Assembly (NCBI RefSeq): GCF_038433465.1
Contig: NZ_JAESVF010000011.1
Span: forward strand, 10,587-74,586
Source of the DNA: Galbibacter sp038433465
GTDB taxonomy: Bacteria > Bacteroidota > Bacteroidia > Flavobacteriales > Flavobacteriaceae
Reading direction: 5' to 3'
DNA length: 64,000 nucleotides
Position numbers and translations under genes: made by a program
Notes under the pieces: generated by a model
Told to the model about the DNA's origin: nothing
What the model saw: only the letters and a program-made list of their open reading frames with translations
Database searches by the model: none
Shown: positions 35,804 to 44,298 of the stretch, in pieces
Layout: the number at the start of each line of letters is the position of its first letter
Numbering within the stretch: position 1 is the stretch's first letter

Positions 35804-37234
35804 ATGAAAAATAAAATTATAGTATTATTCAGCATCTTATTTATAACTGTCATCACTTCATGTACTGGAGATTTTGAAGAATTAAATGACGACCCAAATA
35901 GAATTTCAGAAATAAGTCCAGGGACTTTATTAAATCCTATTATTTATGGCATAGCTTCTCATAATGCAGGACGAAGTGATGCTATTACATTTAATTTAAT
36001 GCAAGTTTCGCTTCCGTTTCCTAGTATTTCTGGAGGTTTACATCGTTATGATGTCAGCTTAGGAATTGGAAATTCATCATGGGATAATTATTTTAAATGG
36101 GCGCAAAATATTAAAGAAATGCACAAGGCTGCTGAAGAGCGTGATGATGAAAATTATAAAGCTATTGCATTAACTCTAAATGCGTTGGTATATGCTAATT
36201 TAACCGATCTTTTTGGTCCTGTGCCAATGCAAGAAGCTTCTAGTGCTGAAGAAGGTATTCTTTATCCAAGTTTTGACGATCAAGAAACTATATATAACAC
36301 ATTGTTAGCAGATTTAGAAAAAGCAAATACGTTGTACAATATTTCAGAGGCGATGGTATATGAATCTGATATATTATTTGGGAATGATGTAGAAAAGTGG
36401 CAAAAATTCACTAATTCATTGCACCTGAGATTGTTATTGAGACTTTCAAATAGAACTGAGTTAAAAGTTTACGATAAGTTAGCCACTATAATAAATAATC
36501 CATCCAAATATCCTGTTTTTGAGAACACAGAAGAATCAGCAATTTTAAAAGTAACTGGTGAAACTCCTAATGTTTCTCCGTGGGGTAGACCTCAAGATTT
36601 TAGATTAAGCACTAAAGTAGCTTCATTCTTTATTGATAATTTAAATGAATGGAATGACCCTAGAAGAGCTGTAATTGCAACAGAAGCCGATATAGATGGA
36701 GAACATATAGGTTATAAAGGAATTCCAAGTGCTTATGAAGGTTTAGATTCTCAATTTGAATACAATGCTTCTACTTTGAATATAGAACAAGTTACAAATC
36801 CGATGAATATATTTTTAATGACTTATGCTGAAGTCGAGTTTATTAAAGCTGAGGTTGCTCAAAAAGGATATATCTCGAATGCTGAATTGCATTACAATAA
36901 TGCAGTTTCTGCTGCAATAGAACAATTAGAGGTCGAAATTACAAATGAATATTTTGAAAATTCAGCGGTAGCATATAATGGTTCATTAGAACAAATAATG
37001 CTTCAAAAATACTATGCACTGTATTTTACAGATTATCAACAATGGTTTGAATACCGAAGAACTGGTTTGCCAGAATTACCAACTACTGCTGCGATGGAAA
37101 ATAATGCAGTGATGCCTTCAAGATTATATTATCCTAGTGATTTAGCTATCGGAAACCCAAGTGGGTATGCACAAGGTGTAGAAATGTTAGGAGGTACAGA
37201 TGATATTAATGTAAAAGTTTGGTGGGATAAATAA
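35804..37234 (+). CDS. SusD/RagB-family nutrient-binding outer-membrane lipoprotein
   Basis: A 476-residue lipoprotein (Cys20 in VITSC) of the SusD-like group that opens with FEELNDDPNRISEISPGTLLNPIIYG. TPR-like helices follow (ANLTDLFGPVPMQEA, YNTLLADLEKA), with QKYYALYFTDYQQWFEYRRTGLPELPT near the C-terminus, typical of the family. It covers the SusC channel and helps to capture the substrate. It ends before a strong hairpin, then the phosphoesterase gene follows 85 bases later. Confidence 0.93.
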   Translation: MKNKIIVLFSILFITVITSCTGDFEELNDDPNRISEISPGTLLNPIIYGIASHNAGRSDAITFNLMQVSLPFPSISGGLHRYDVSLGIGNSSWDNYFKWAQNIKEMHKAAEERDDENYKAIALTLNALVYANLTDLFGPVPMQEASSAEEGILYPSFDDQETIYNTLLADLEKANTLYNISEAMVYESDILFGNDVEKWQKFTNSLHLRLLLRLSNRTELKVYDKLATIINNPSKYPVFENTEESAILKVTGETPNVSPWGRPQDFRLSTKVASFFIDNLNEWNDPRRAVIATEADIDGEHIGYKGIPSAYEGLDSQFEYNASTLNIEQVTNPMNIFLMTYAEVEFIKAEVAQKGYISNAELHYNNAVSAAIEQLEVEITNEYFENSAVAYNGSLEQIMLQKYYALYFTDYQQWFEYRRTGLPELPTTAAMENNAVMPSRLYYPSDLAIGNPSGYAQGVEMLGGTDDINVKVWWDK

Positions 37235-37238
37235 TTTA

Positions 37239-37271
37239 ATATGGGTGTTTAAGCTTTCTAAACACCCATAT
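37239..37271 (+). terminator. Hairpin after susD
   Basis: ATATGGGTGTTTA (37239-37251) pairs perfectly with TAAACACCCATAT (37259-37271), 13 bp with a 7-base loop. It is followed by TTTCCCC rather than a long T tract, so termination may be partial. Confidence 0.65.
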
Positions 37272-37319
37272 TTCCCCATAGATTTTAGAATGCAGACAAT
37301 AAAATAAAACCTAAATAAA

Positions 37320-38912
37320 ATGAAAAAAACAATCTTATCTCTTGCGACTTGTTTGTTAGCAGTGCTATCCTATGGGCAAGATACCGTAAAAGGTTATGTG
37401 TACAACGATGCCAATAAAAACGGAAAGAAAGATAAAAAAGAACTAGGGATTGAGGGCGTAGCTGTTACAAATGGAGTAGAAGTTGTGCAAACGGATAAAA
37501 ACGGTGCGTACAAACTTCCGCTTAGTGACGATGCTATAATTTCGGTGATAAAACCAGCTTATTATGCATTCAATGTAAATGAAGATAATCTTTCTCAGTT
37601 TTTCTATATTCATAAACCAAAGGGTTCTCCAAAAACCGAATTTCAAGGAGTGCTTCCAACTGGAAAATTACCTAAAGAAGTTAATTTCGGACTTATTCCT
37701 TCTGTAAAAACAGACAATTTCAAAGCGCTTATTTTTGGCGATCCACAGCCGTATACGCTTGCAGAAGTTGATTACTTTGCGCGTGGTGTTGTGGCTGATG
37801 TTACAAACACTCAAGATGTTGTTTTTGGGTTGAGTTTAGGAGATTTAGTAGGAAACGACTTAAGCTTGTTTAACCCTTATATCAAAGCTGTTAAGCAACT
37901 TGGACTTCCGTGGTATAATTTACTAGGAAATCACGATTTAAACTTTGATGCTGAAGAAGATGCTTTGGCTGACGAGACTTACGAAGCACATTTTGGTCCT
38001 GCCAATTACGCTTTTAATGAAGGGAAAGTGCATTTCATTGTTTTAGATAATGTGTTGTATCCAGACCCTCGCGATCATAAGAGTTATTGGGGCGGATTTA
38101 GAAAAGATCAGCTAGAATTTGTTAAAAATGACTTGAAGTATGTGCCAAAAGATCATTTAATTGTTTTGGCGTTCCATATTCCAATTAGCGAGCCAGATGG
38201 CGACACTTACAGAGATGAAGATCGTCAGCAATTATTCGATTTGTTAAAAGACTATCCAAATACACTTTCGTTATCGGCACATACGCATATTCAGCGACAA
38301 GATTTTTTTGATAAAGAATCTGGTTGGCATCAAGAAAAACCACACCATCATTACAATGTCGGAACAACTTCTGGCGATTGGTATTCAGGGAAATTAGATG
38401 AAAACGGAATTCCAATTTCAATCATGCGCGATGGTACTCCAAAGGGTTATGCGTTTATCAATTTTGAAGGAAATCAGTACAACGTAAAATATAAAGTCGC
38501 AGGAAAATCTGCCGATCATCAAATGAATATTTTCGTGCCGAAAGTTGTAGCTGAAGGTAGAAATAGCAAAGCTGGAATTTATGTAAACTTTTTTATAGGA
38601 AGTGAGCATGATGAGGTTTTATACCGTGTTGATGAAGGGGAGTGGAAACCTATGAAATTTGTTGACGAGGAAGACCCTAACTACGAAGTTTTGGTGTACG
38701 AATGGGATACTACCGACAAATTGATGCCTGGTAGACGCTCTTCAAACCCAATCAATTCAAAACATTTATGGAGAGGAAGTATTCCAACAAAACTAAAAAC
38801 AGGGAAGCATATTATCGAGGTCAAAGCAACCGATATGTACGGAAATACCTATACAGAAACTGCTAGTTACCGTTTGGAAGCTCCAATACAAACTGCTGTA
38901 AATGCCAATTAA
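37320..38912 (+). CDS. Secreted calcineurin-like metallophosphoesterase
   Basis: A 530-residue secreted protein: signal peptide (1-19, LAVLSYGQ), an N-terminal beta domain (about 21-125) that contains the calcium-loop-like YNDANKNGKKDKKELG, the catalytic domain (about 135-400) and a C-terminal beta domain (about 410-525). Metal-site motifs are GDPQPY (Asp141), LGDLVGND (Asp175), LLGNHD (204-206), AFHIPI and SAHTHIQR. Glutamine replaces the usual histidine of D-x-H. It hydrolyses a phosphate ester of unknown identity outside the cytosol. Position after susCD suggests that it releases phosphate or a sugar from the imported compound. Confidence 0.9.
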   Translation: MKKTILSLATCLLAVLSYGQDTVKGYVYNDANKNGKKDKKELGIEGVAVTNGVEVVQTDKNGAYKLPLSDDAIISVIKPAYYAFNVNEDNLSQFFYIHKPKGSPKTEFQGVLPTGKLPKEVNFGLIPSVKTDNFKALIFGDPQPYTLAEVDYFARGVVADVTNTQDVVFGLSLGDLVGNDLSLFNPYIKAVKQLGLPWYNLLGNHDLNFDAEEDALADETYEAHFGPANYAFNEGKVHFIVLDNVLYPDPRDHKSYWGGFRKDQLEFVKNDLKYVPKDHLIVLAFHIPISEPDGDTYRDEDRQQLFDLLKDYPNTLSLSAHTHIQRQDFFDKESGWHQEKPHHHYNVGTTSGDWYSGKLDENGIPISIMRDGTPKGYAFINFEGNQYNVKYKVAGKSADHQMNIFVPKVVAEGRNSKAGIYVNFFIGSEHDEVLYRVDEGEWKPMKFVDEEDPNYEVLVYEWDTTDKLMPGRRSSNPINSKHLWRGSIPTKLKTGKHIIEVKATDMYGNTYTETASYRLEAPIQTAVNAN

Positions 38913-38989
38913 AATTTAAACTTCAATTCAAGGAGTTTCATTTGTGTACTTTTCGGAGAACCCGTAAAAGTAATTGATTTTTTTCCAAG

Positions 38990-39016
38990 AAGTCCTGCGA
39001 TTATTTCGCAGGACTT
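38990..39016 (+). terminator. Terminator after the phosphoesterase
   Basis: AAGTCCTGCGA (38990-39000) and TCGCAGGACTT (39006-39016) form a perfect 11-bp stem with a 5-base loop. It separates the phosphoesterase from the downstream sigma gene. Confidence 0.75.
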
Positions 39017-39143
39017 TATGCTGTAATTTTTAGCTGATACTATTTTTCATTCTTGAAAATTGAAAATCGATTTACGCTAACATAGCTTACAGTTTACTTT
39101 AAATTAACAAGAAACGGATACATATTTATTTATTTTGGGCAAG

Positions 39144-39704
39144 ATGAATACAGCCACAAACAACACCATAAACCAACTCATGACACGTGTGAAAAAAGAT
39201 GATGAAAATGCATTTCATCAACTCTTTCAGCAATTATGGGAACCGTTATTTGTGCTTGCTAAATCTATTTTGAATGATGAAGTAGTGGCAAAAGATTTAG
39301 TCCAAGAAGTGTGGATTGACTTTTGGGAGCGGAGAAAAAAAATAGAAACTACCAACATCGAGGCTTATCTCAAACAGGCCATAAAATACCGTGTGTATAA
39401 AGAACTTCGCAGAAAACCATTAAGTGGTGAACATAAAGAGTTTTTAAATGAAATCACAACCGAATTAACTCCTCAAGACGAATTAATTTTTAAGCAAACA
39501 AACAAAGCATTAGCAAATAGTATTCAAGAATTACCAGAACGTTGCAGAGAGATTTTTCAATTGAGTAGGGAAGAAAATTTAACAAATCAAGAAATCGCTC
39601 AACAATTGAATATATCTAAACGCACCGTCGAAACACATATTTCGCATGCTTTAAAAAGTTTACGTATGCGACTTACTTCATTTTTATTTGGACTGATGTT
39701 CTAA
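39144..39704 (+). CDS. ECF sigma factor, Bacteroidetes type, likely partner of the FecR at 31156
   Basis: A sigma-70 protein of about 186 residues. I chose the ATG at 39144 (MNTATNNT) over a TTG three codons upstream. Region 2 includes ILNDEVVAKDLVQEVWIDFWERRKKI; region 4 includes LPERCREIFQLSREENLTNQEIAQQLNISKRTVETHISHALKSLR. This form is the one that usually sits directly before fecR-susC-susD. Here it is on the same strand but after the phosphoesterase, separated by a terminator, about 8 kb from fecR. Confidence 0.92.
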   Translation: MNTATNNTINQLMTRVKKDDENAFHQLFQQLWEPLFVLAKSILNDEVVAKDLVQEVWIDFWERRKKIETTNIEAYLKQAIKYRVYKELRRKPLSGEHKEFLNEITTELTPQDELIFKQTNKALANSIQELPERCREIFQLSREENLTNQEIAQQLNISKRTVETHISHALKSLRMRLTSFLFGLMF

Positions 39705-40049
39705 AATTTTGAGATTGAATAATTAAAAGATTCCCTATTTAACGTGAGTCCGACGTAAGAATGATGAGTATAAGTGGTGAAATCGACCTATTTAAAAAGT
39801 ATTGAAAATCAAGGAAGCAGCGTGGGCTGATAGATAAAAAGCTGTTTGAGCGAAGCGAGTTCTTTTTATCTGTGGCGGGGGATTCCGTAGATTTTCTGAT
39901 GTTTTTTAAATCAGTCTTGACTTTTTTGTTTCGTTTTTGTGTCAAGACAAAAACGGAATAGATGTTAAATAGTTGAAATACAAATATTTAAAGCCTGTTT
40001 ATATTAAAAATTATATCGAACTGATGTTATTTAGCAAAATATCTTTCTT
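39705..40049. other. Spacer between the sigma gene and cusB
   Basis: 345 bases without a gene, filled for over half its length by copy B of the 177-bp repeat. The rest is AT-rich with nothing recognisable. Confidence 0.5.
39781..39957 (-). repeat. 177-bp dispersed repeat, copy B (inverted)
   Basis: Reverse complement of copy A at 29084-29260 with about nine in ten bases equal. Here the inner hairpin is stronger: AGATAAAAAG pairs with CTTTTTATCT over 10 bp around a loop with GAGCGAAGCGAG. The GTCTTGAC/GTCAAGAC hairpin lies at the outer end, as in copy A, so the two copies face outward. Confidence 0.85.
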
Positions 40050-41288
40050 TTAATCAACATTATGTTCTGTATTCATCATCGAAGGTTTACCTTGTAATTG
40101 TGCGGCAGCATCTACCGTGAAAGTTCCATTTGTTACAATTTCATCACCTGATTTTAGTCCACTTAAAACCGTATAGGTGTTGTCATTTTGACTTTCAATC
40201 TCAATTTCACGCATTTCAAAAGTAGGTGTTTCCCCAGGCTGTTTGAGATACACTAAAGAGCGTTTTCCTGTCCACATCACTGCAGAGGAAGGAATGGTTA
40301 AATCGCTCTCTGTTGAAGTTTCGATAGTCGGAATTTTTCCTTCGATAAACATGCCTGGTTTAAAAAAGCCATCTTTGTTTTCGAGCACTGTACGAACTTC
40401 TACCGTTCGTGTTTCTGAATTTAAGATAGGGTCGATGTAAATAATTTTTTGCTGAAAACTTTTAGTTGGATATGCATTGGTACGAATGTGTATTTCTTGT
40501 CCTTTTTCAATTAGCGGAATTTGTTTTTCATACGCATCAAAAACAGCCCAAACCGTTTGTAAATTTGCCGTTTTGAAAATAGGATTTCCATCCATTACAT
40601 GGCCCCCTTCAGACACCTCTAAACTGGTAACAACCCCCGAAATGTGCGCATAAATTGTAAAGCGTGTTTTGGCTTTCCCCGTGCTAATAATTTCTTTAAT
40701 TTCTTTCTCTGGAATCATCCAATTCAAAAATTTGTTTTTTACCGCTTCGTATAATTTTGGTTGTGAAGCTTTCATTTTTGAAGCTGTAATAAGCTCTTGT
40801 TGCGCACTGACTAATTCTGGCGAATATACGATAGCGATAGCTTGTCCCTTTTGTACAGTTTCGCCAATCGATTTAATGTATAATTTTTCAATTCGCGCAT
40901 TGTAGTGTGCCGATTGTGTGTAAGTAGCATTGTCGTTAGGGCGAATACTCCCAGAGAGTTTTAATGCTGAATTTTTTTCTGCGGAATGACCAACAATACT
41001 TGTTTGAATATTAGCCAAAGCCATCGCATTTTCGGTCATGGTAAATTGCGTACTTGATTTGGTGTCTTCAGAAGAAGCCGAAGCAGGAATTAAATCCATC
41101 CCACAAAGAGGACAATCTCCAGGTTCGGATTGCATAATTTGAGGATGCATAGAGCAAGTCCATAAAGTTTCGGTTTCAGCATGTTCATGCGGAGTTTGCG
41201 TTGTATGTGCGCTATTTCCAAAGATAAAATATCCTATTAAAAACCCTATAAACACTGCAAGGATGATATAAATGCTATTTTTTTTCAT
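40050..41288 (-). CDS. cusB: CusB-type periplasmic adaptor with N-terminal heavy-metal-binding domain
   Basis: A 412-residue membrane-fusion protein that links a heavy-metal RND pump to its outer-membrane channel. One N-terminal membrane anchor (about 6-23) is followed by a His-rich linker (HTTQTPHEHAE), a heavy-metal-binding domain (42-68, TCSMHPQIM...CPLCGMDLIP), then the lipoyl/alpha-hairpin and beta-barrel parts (LYIKSIGETVQKGQAIAIVYSPEL, IYAHISGVVTSLEVSEGGHV). It is the last gene of the cus group. CusB-type is chosen over CzcB because of the metal-binding domain and the CopA and CusA neighbours. Confidence 0.9.
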   Translation of the reverse strand: MKKNSIYIILAVFIGFLIGYFIFGNSAHTTQTPHEHAETETLWTCSMHPQIMQSEPGDCPLCGMDLIPASASSEDTKSSTQFTMTENAMALANIQTSIVGHSAEKNSALKLSGSIRPNDNATYTQSAHYNARIEKLYIKSIGETVQKGQAIAIVYSPELVSAQQELITASKMKASQPKLYEAVKNKFLNWMIPEKEIKEIISTGKAKTRFTIYAHISGVVTSLEVSEGGHVMDGNPIFKTANLQTVWAVFDAYEKQIPLIEKGQEIHIRTNAYPTKSFQQKIIYIDPILNSETRTVEVRTVLENKDGFFKPGMFIEGKIPTIETSTESDLTIPSSAVMWTGKRSLVYLKQPGETPTFEMREIEIESQNDNTYTVLSGLKSGDEIVTNGTFTVDAAAQLQGKPSMMNTEHNVD

Positions 41289-41437
41289 TTTTTATTGTTT
41301 AATCTTTCAATTCTATAATTCTGACCTCTTAACTCCGCCTGTCTACCGACAAAGGCAGGATCGAGGTGACAGTTTGTATGTGTTTAATTTTTCAATACTT
41401 TAATTCTTAAATCTTTCAATTTTTTAAATAGTATTTT
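41289..41437. repeat. TTTCAAT repeats with an extended REP core
   Basis: The spacer carries degenerate TTTAATCTTTCAATT runs around a REP core with an inserted hairpin (41325-41373). It is the same mosaic as at 26581-26740, with two substitutions that weaken the outer palindrome (CTCTTAACTCC and GATCGAGG). Confidence 0.7.
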
Positions 41438-41507
41438 CAACTACCAACTACCAACTACCAACTACCAACTACCAACTACCAACTACCAACCATCAACTAC
41501 CAACCAT
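41438..41507. repeat. Heptanucleotide array CAACTAC
   Basis: Ten units of 7 bases: seven exact CAACTAC, then CAACCAT, CAACTAC, CAACCAT. The array ends 7 bases before the stop codon of copA. A short copy of the same unit lies at the end of the DUF3347 gene. Confidence 0.9.
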
Positions 41508-41513
41508 CAATGA

Positions 41514-44006
41514 TCACCTTCTCAATCGTAATGCATTTGCAATCACCGAAACAGAGCTAAAACTCATTGCAAGAGCGGCAATCATAGGCGAGAGTAGTAT
41601 TCCGAAGAAAGGGTATAAAACTCCAGCTGCAATCGGGATTCCTAAGGTGTTATACACCAGTGCAAAAAATAAATTCTCACGGATGTTTTTCATTACTTTT
41701 TCACTTAAATTTCTCGCTTTTACGATGCCCTGTAAATCGCCTTTTACAAGAGTGACAGAAGCACTTTCAATGGCAACATCGGTTCCAGTTCCCATTGCAA
41801 TCCCTACGTTGCTTTGCGCTAGGGCAGGAGCATCGTTAATTCCGTCGCCAGCCATAGCAACAATTTTTCCTTCTTGTTGCAGTTTTTCAACCACGTCGAG
41901 TTTATCTTTAGGTAGCATTTGTGCTTTAAAATTATCGAGTTGTAATTCGCTAGCAACTGCAATGGCTGTATTTTTGTTGTCCCCAGTCAACATAATAACT
42001 TCAATTCCGTGTTTTTGTAATTGCTGAATAGCTTCTTTGCTCGTTTGTTTAATTTTATCGGTAATTACAATTCCTCCAATCACTTTTTTGTCAACAGAAA
42101 GAAAAGAAACAGTAGCGCCCATTTTTTGATGTTTTAAGGCCTCTGATTGTATTTTTTCAGAAATAGATGCATCAAGCTGTTCCATTAGTTTTTCGTTCCC
42201 TAAACCGATGTTTTTACCATTTACGATCGCAGTTACACCTTTTCCGGTAATGGTTTGAAAGTTTTTTGATGCTAGGGGAGTAATCCCTTTTTCCTTCCCG
42301 TAGTTTAGCATTGCTTTAGCCAATGGGTGTTCGCTATGGTTGTTAACGGCTACAATGTATTTTAAAACTTCTTCTTCTGATGTATTTGCTTCCGCAGTAA
42401 TAATTTTTTCTACGGAAGGTTTTCCTTCCGTAATCGTTCCAGTTTTGTCGATAATAAGCGTATTTACCTTTGCCATGGTCTCCAAAGTTTCTGCATTTTT
42501 TATCAAGATACCCAATTGAGCCCCTTTTCCAACACCTACCATAACCGACATAGGCGTTGCTAAACCGAGTGCACACGGACAAGCAATTATCAAAACAGCA
42601 ATGGCATTTACCAAGGCATACACATAGGGTGGTGTAGGACCAAAAATTGCCCAAAGGATAAAAGTGAGTACTGAAATAGCAATGACAATTGGAACAAAAT
42701 ATGAGGCTATTTTATCGGCTAATTTTTGAATTGGAGCTTTACTGCGACTCGCATTGTTAACCATCGTGATGATTTGAGAGAGTAGGGTGTCGCTTCCTAT
42801 TTTTTCGGCTTTCATCAAAAACGACTGATTCTGATTTATAGTTCCGCCAATTACATTTTCGTCTTTTGATTTTGTTACAGGAATCGGTTCTCCTGTAATC
42901 ATCGATTCGTCAATACTGCTTTCTCCGTCTGTAATAACACCATCAACTGGAATTTTTTCACCTGGCTTAACGCGTAAAATATCATCAGGAACAATAGTGT
43001 CTATCGCAACTTCTTCTTCATGTCCATCCACTACACGAATTGCTTTGTTGGGAGCTAGTTTGAGGAGTTCTTTTACGGCAGAATTGGTTTTACTATGTGC
43101 GCGCGCTTCCAGTAATTGTCCGAATAAAACCAAGGTTAGAATGACAGTTGCCGATTCAAAATACATATGAACGGTTCCGCTTTCTGTTTTAAATTGTTCA
43201 GGGAATAAGTTCGGAAACAGCATCCCAAAAACGCTAAACAACCACGCGATTCCTGCACCAATCCCGATGAGGGTGAACATGTTTAAATGCCGTGTTTTAA
43301 TCGATTTATAGGCGCGTTCAAAGAACATCCAAGTAGCCCAAAAAACTACAGGAATAGAAAGTGCAAATTGCACCCAATTCCAATATTTTAAAGGCATGAG
43401 TTTGTAAAGCGGATTGTTTGGAATCATTTCCGACATGGCAATTATAAAAATTGGCAGTGTAAAAGCAACCGCTATCCAAAACTTGCGTTTGAGTGTATTA
43501 TAGTTTTTTTCTTCGGAAGAAAGTTCGGGATTTTTGGCAACCAAATCCATTCCGCAAATCGGACAATCGCCGGGCTCGTCTTTTTCAACTTCTGGGTGCA
43601 TAGGGCAGGTGTAGGTAGTTGCTTGAAAAGCGCTTGCTCGTTGTTCTTCCACCAAATCCATTCCGCAGACAGGGCAGTCGCCAGCTTTGTCATAAGTTTT
43701 GTCACCCTCGCAATGCATCGGACAATAAAAAACACCCGTTCCTTGCCCTTTTGCTTCTTTCTTTTGTTGATGCGAATTGCAACACGATTTTTTTTCTTCG
43801 GCACTAATTGTGTAATGTCCGCCATCGTTTTTAAGCGCTTCTTGAAACGTATCAATTGAGATATGAGTTTTCATGTCGATTTCAGCAGTAGCCGAACTTA
43901 AGTCGACAACAACCGAATTTACATCTTGCACAGTGGCTAATGTTTTTTCAACATGATTTTTACAACCATTGCAACTCATTCCTTGTATATGATATGTGTG
44001 TTTCAT
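41514..44006 (-). CDS. copA: Copper-exporting P1B-type ATPase
   Basis: An 830-residue inner-membrane pump. N-terminal HMA domain with GMSCNGC (Cys12, Cys15), then a CC/His linker (KKSCCNSHQQKK) and two heavy-metal-binding domains of the CPMH...CPxCGMDL type (94-119 and 133-156). Further on are TGE (actuator), Cys476-Pro-Cys478 in CPCALGLATP, Asp520 in DKTGT, SEHPLAKAM, GDGINDAPAL and MSFSSVSVIANALRLR in the last helix, which together define Cu(I) specificity. It pumps cytosolic Cu(I) to the periplasm, where the neighbouring Cus system can take it out. Confidence 0.95.
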   Translation of the reverse strand: MKHTYHIQGMSCNGCKNHVEKTLATVQDVNSVVVDLSSATAEIDMKTHISIDTFQEALKNDGGHYTISAEEKKSCCNSHQQKKEAKGQGTGVFYCPMHCEGDKTYDKAGDCPVCGMDLVEEQRASAFQATTYTCPMHPEVEKDEPGDCPICGMDLVAKNPELSSEEKNYNTLKRKFWIAVAFTLPIFIIAMSEMIPNNPLYKLMPLKYWNWVQFALSIPVVFWATWMFFERAYKSIKTRHLNMFTLIGIGAGIAWLFSVFGMLFPNLFPEQFKTESGTVHMYFESATVILTLVLFGQLLEARAHSKTNSAVKELLKLAPNKAIRVVDGHEEEVAIDTIVPDDILRVKPGEKIPVDGVITDGESSIDESMITGEPIPVTKSKDENVIGGTINQNQSFLMKAEKIGSDTLLSQIITMVNNASRSKAPIQKLADKIASYFVPIVIAISVLTFILWAIFGPTPPYVYALVNAIAVLIIACPCALGLATPMSVMVGVGKGAQLGILIKNAETLETMAKVNTLIIDKTGTITEGKPSVEKIITAEANTSEEEVLKYIVAVNNHSEHPLAKAMLNYGKEKGITPLASKNFQTITGKGVTAIVNGKNIGLGNEKLMEQLDASISEKIQSEALKHQKMGATVSFLSVDKKVIGGIVITDKIKQTSKEAIQQLQKHGIEVIMLTGDNKNTAIAVASELQLDNFKAQMLPKDKLDVVEKLQQEGKIVAMAGDGINDAPALAQSNVGIAMGTGTDVAIESASVTLVKGDLQGIVKARNLSEKVMKNIRENLFFALVYNTLGIPIAAGVLYPFFGILLSPMIAALAMSFSSVSVIANALRLRR

Positions 44007-44278
44007 TTTTTATTCGCATTTTTAATTATAACGATTTGTAATTAGCCTCTCGACTCCGCTCGAGGTGACAGTATGAATTTTTCAATCTTTTAATTATTAA
44101 ATCATTCAACTTTTTAATTCTGCATACGTGACCTCTCGACTCCGCCTGTCTGCCGACAAAGGCAGGCTCGAGGTGACAGTATGTATATTGTTGAAGCGTT
44201 GAAGCGTTGAAATGTTTAATCGTTTTAATCCTTCAATTTTTAAATTCTTAAATCATTCAATCTTTAAATAGTAATTTT
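44007..44278. repeat. Mosaic of REP cores and TTTCAAT / GTTGAAGC repeats
   Basis: A simple REP core (44046-44072) and an extended one (44132-44180, inner hairpin arms GCCTGTCT 44144-44151 and AGGCAGGC 44160-44167) are separated by TTTCAATCTTTTAATT-type runs. GTTGAAGC repeats follow. No gene or clear promoter is visible. Confidence 0.75.
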
Positions 44279-44298
44279 AACTACCAACTACCAACTAT
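44279..44298. repeat. Short heptanucleotide run (CAACTAC) at the end of the DUF3347 gene
   Basis: Almost three units of the same heptamer as at 41438-41507. The gene's TAG stop (44295-44297 on the plus strand) lies inside the run. Confidence 0.7.

Noticed and set aside
29084..39957. Composite transposon reading of the inverted 177-bp pair.
   Set aside because: No transposase or integrase gene lies in either copy or between them, and the genes inside look native in composition. I keep only the repeat observation.
41438..41507. CRISPR-like appearance of the short regular repeats.
   Set aside because: The units are contiguous 7-mers with no spacers and no cas genes are nearby. This is a simple tandem array.
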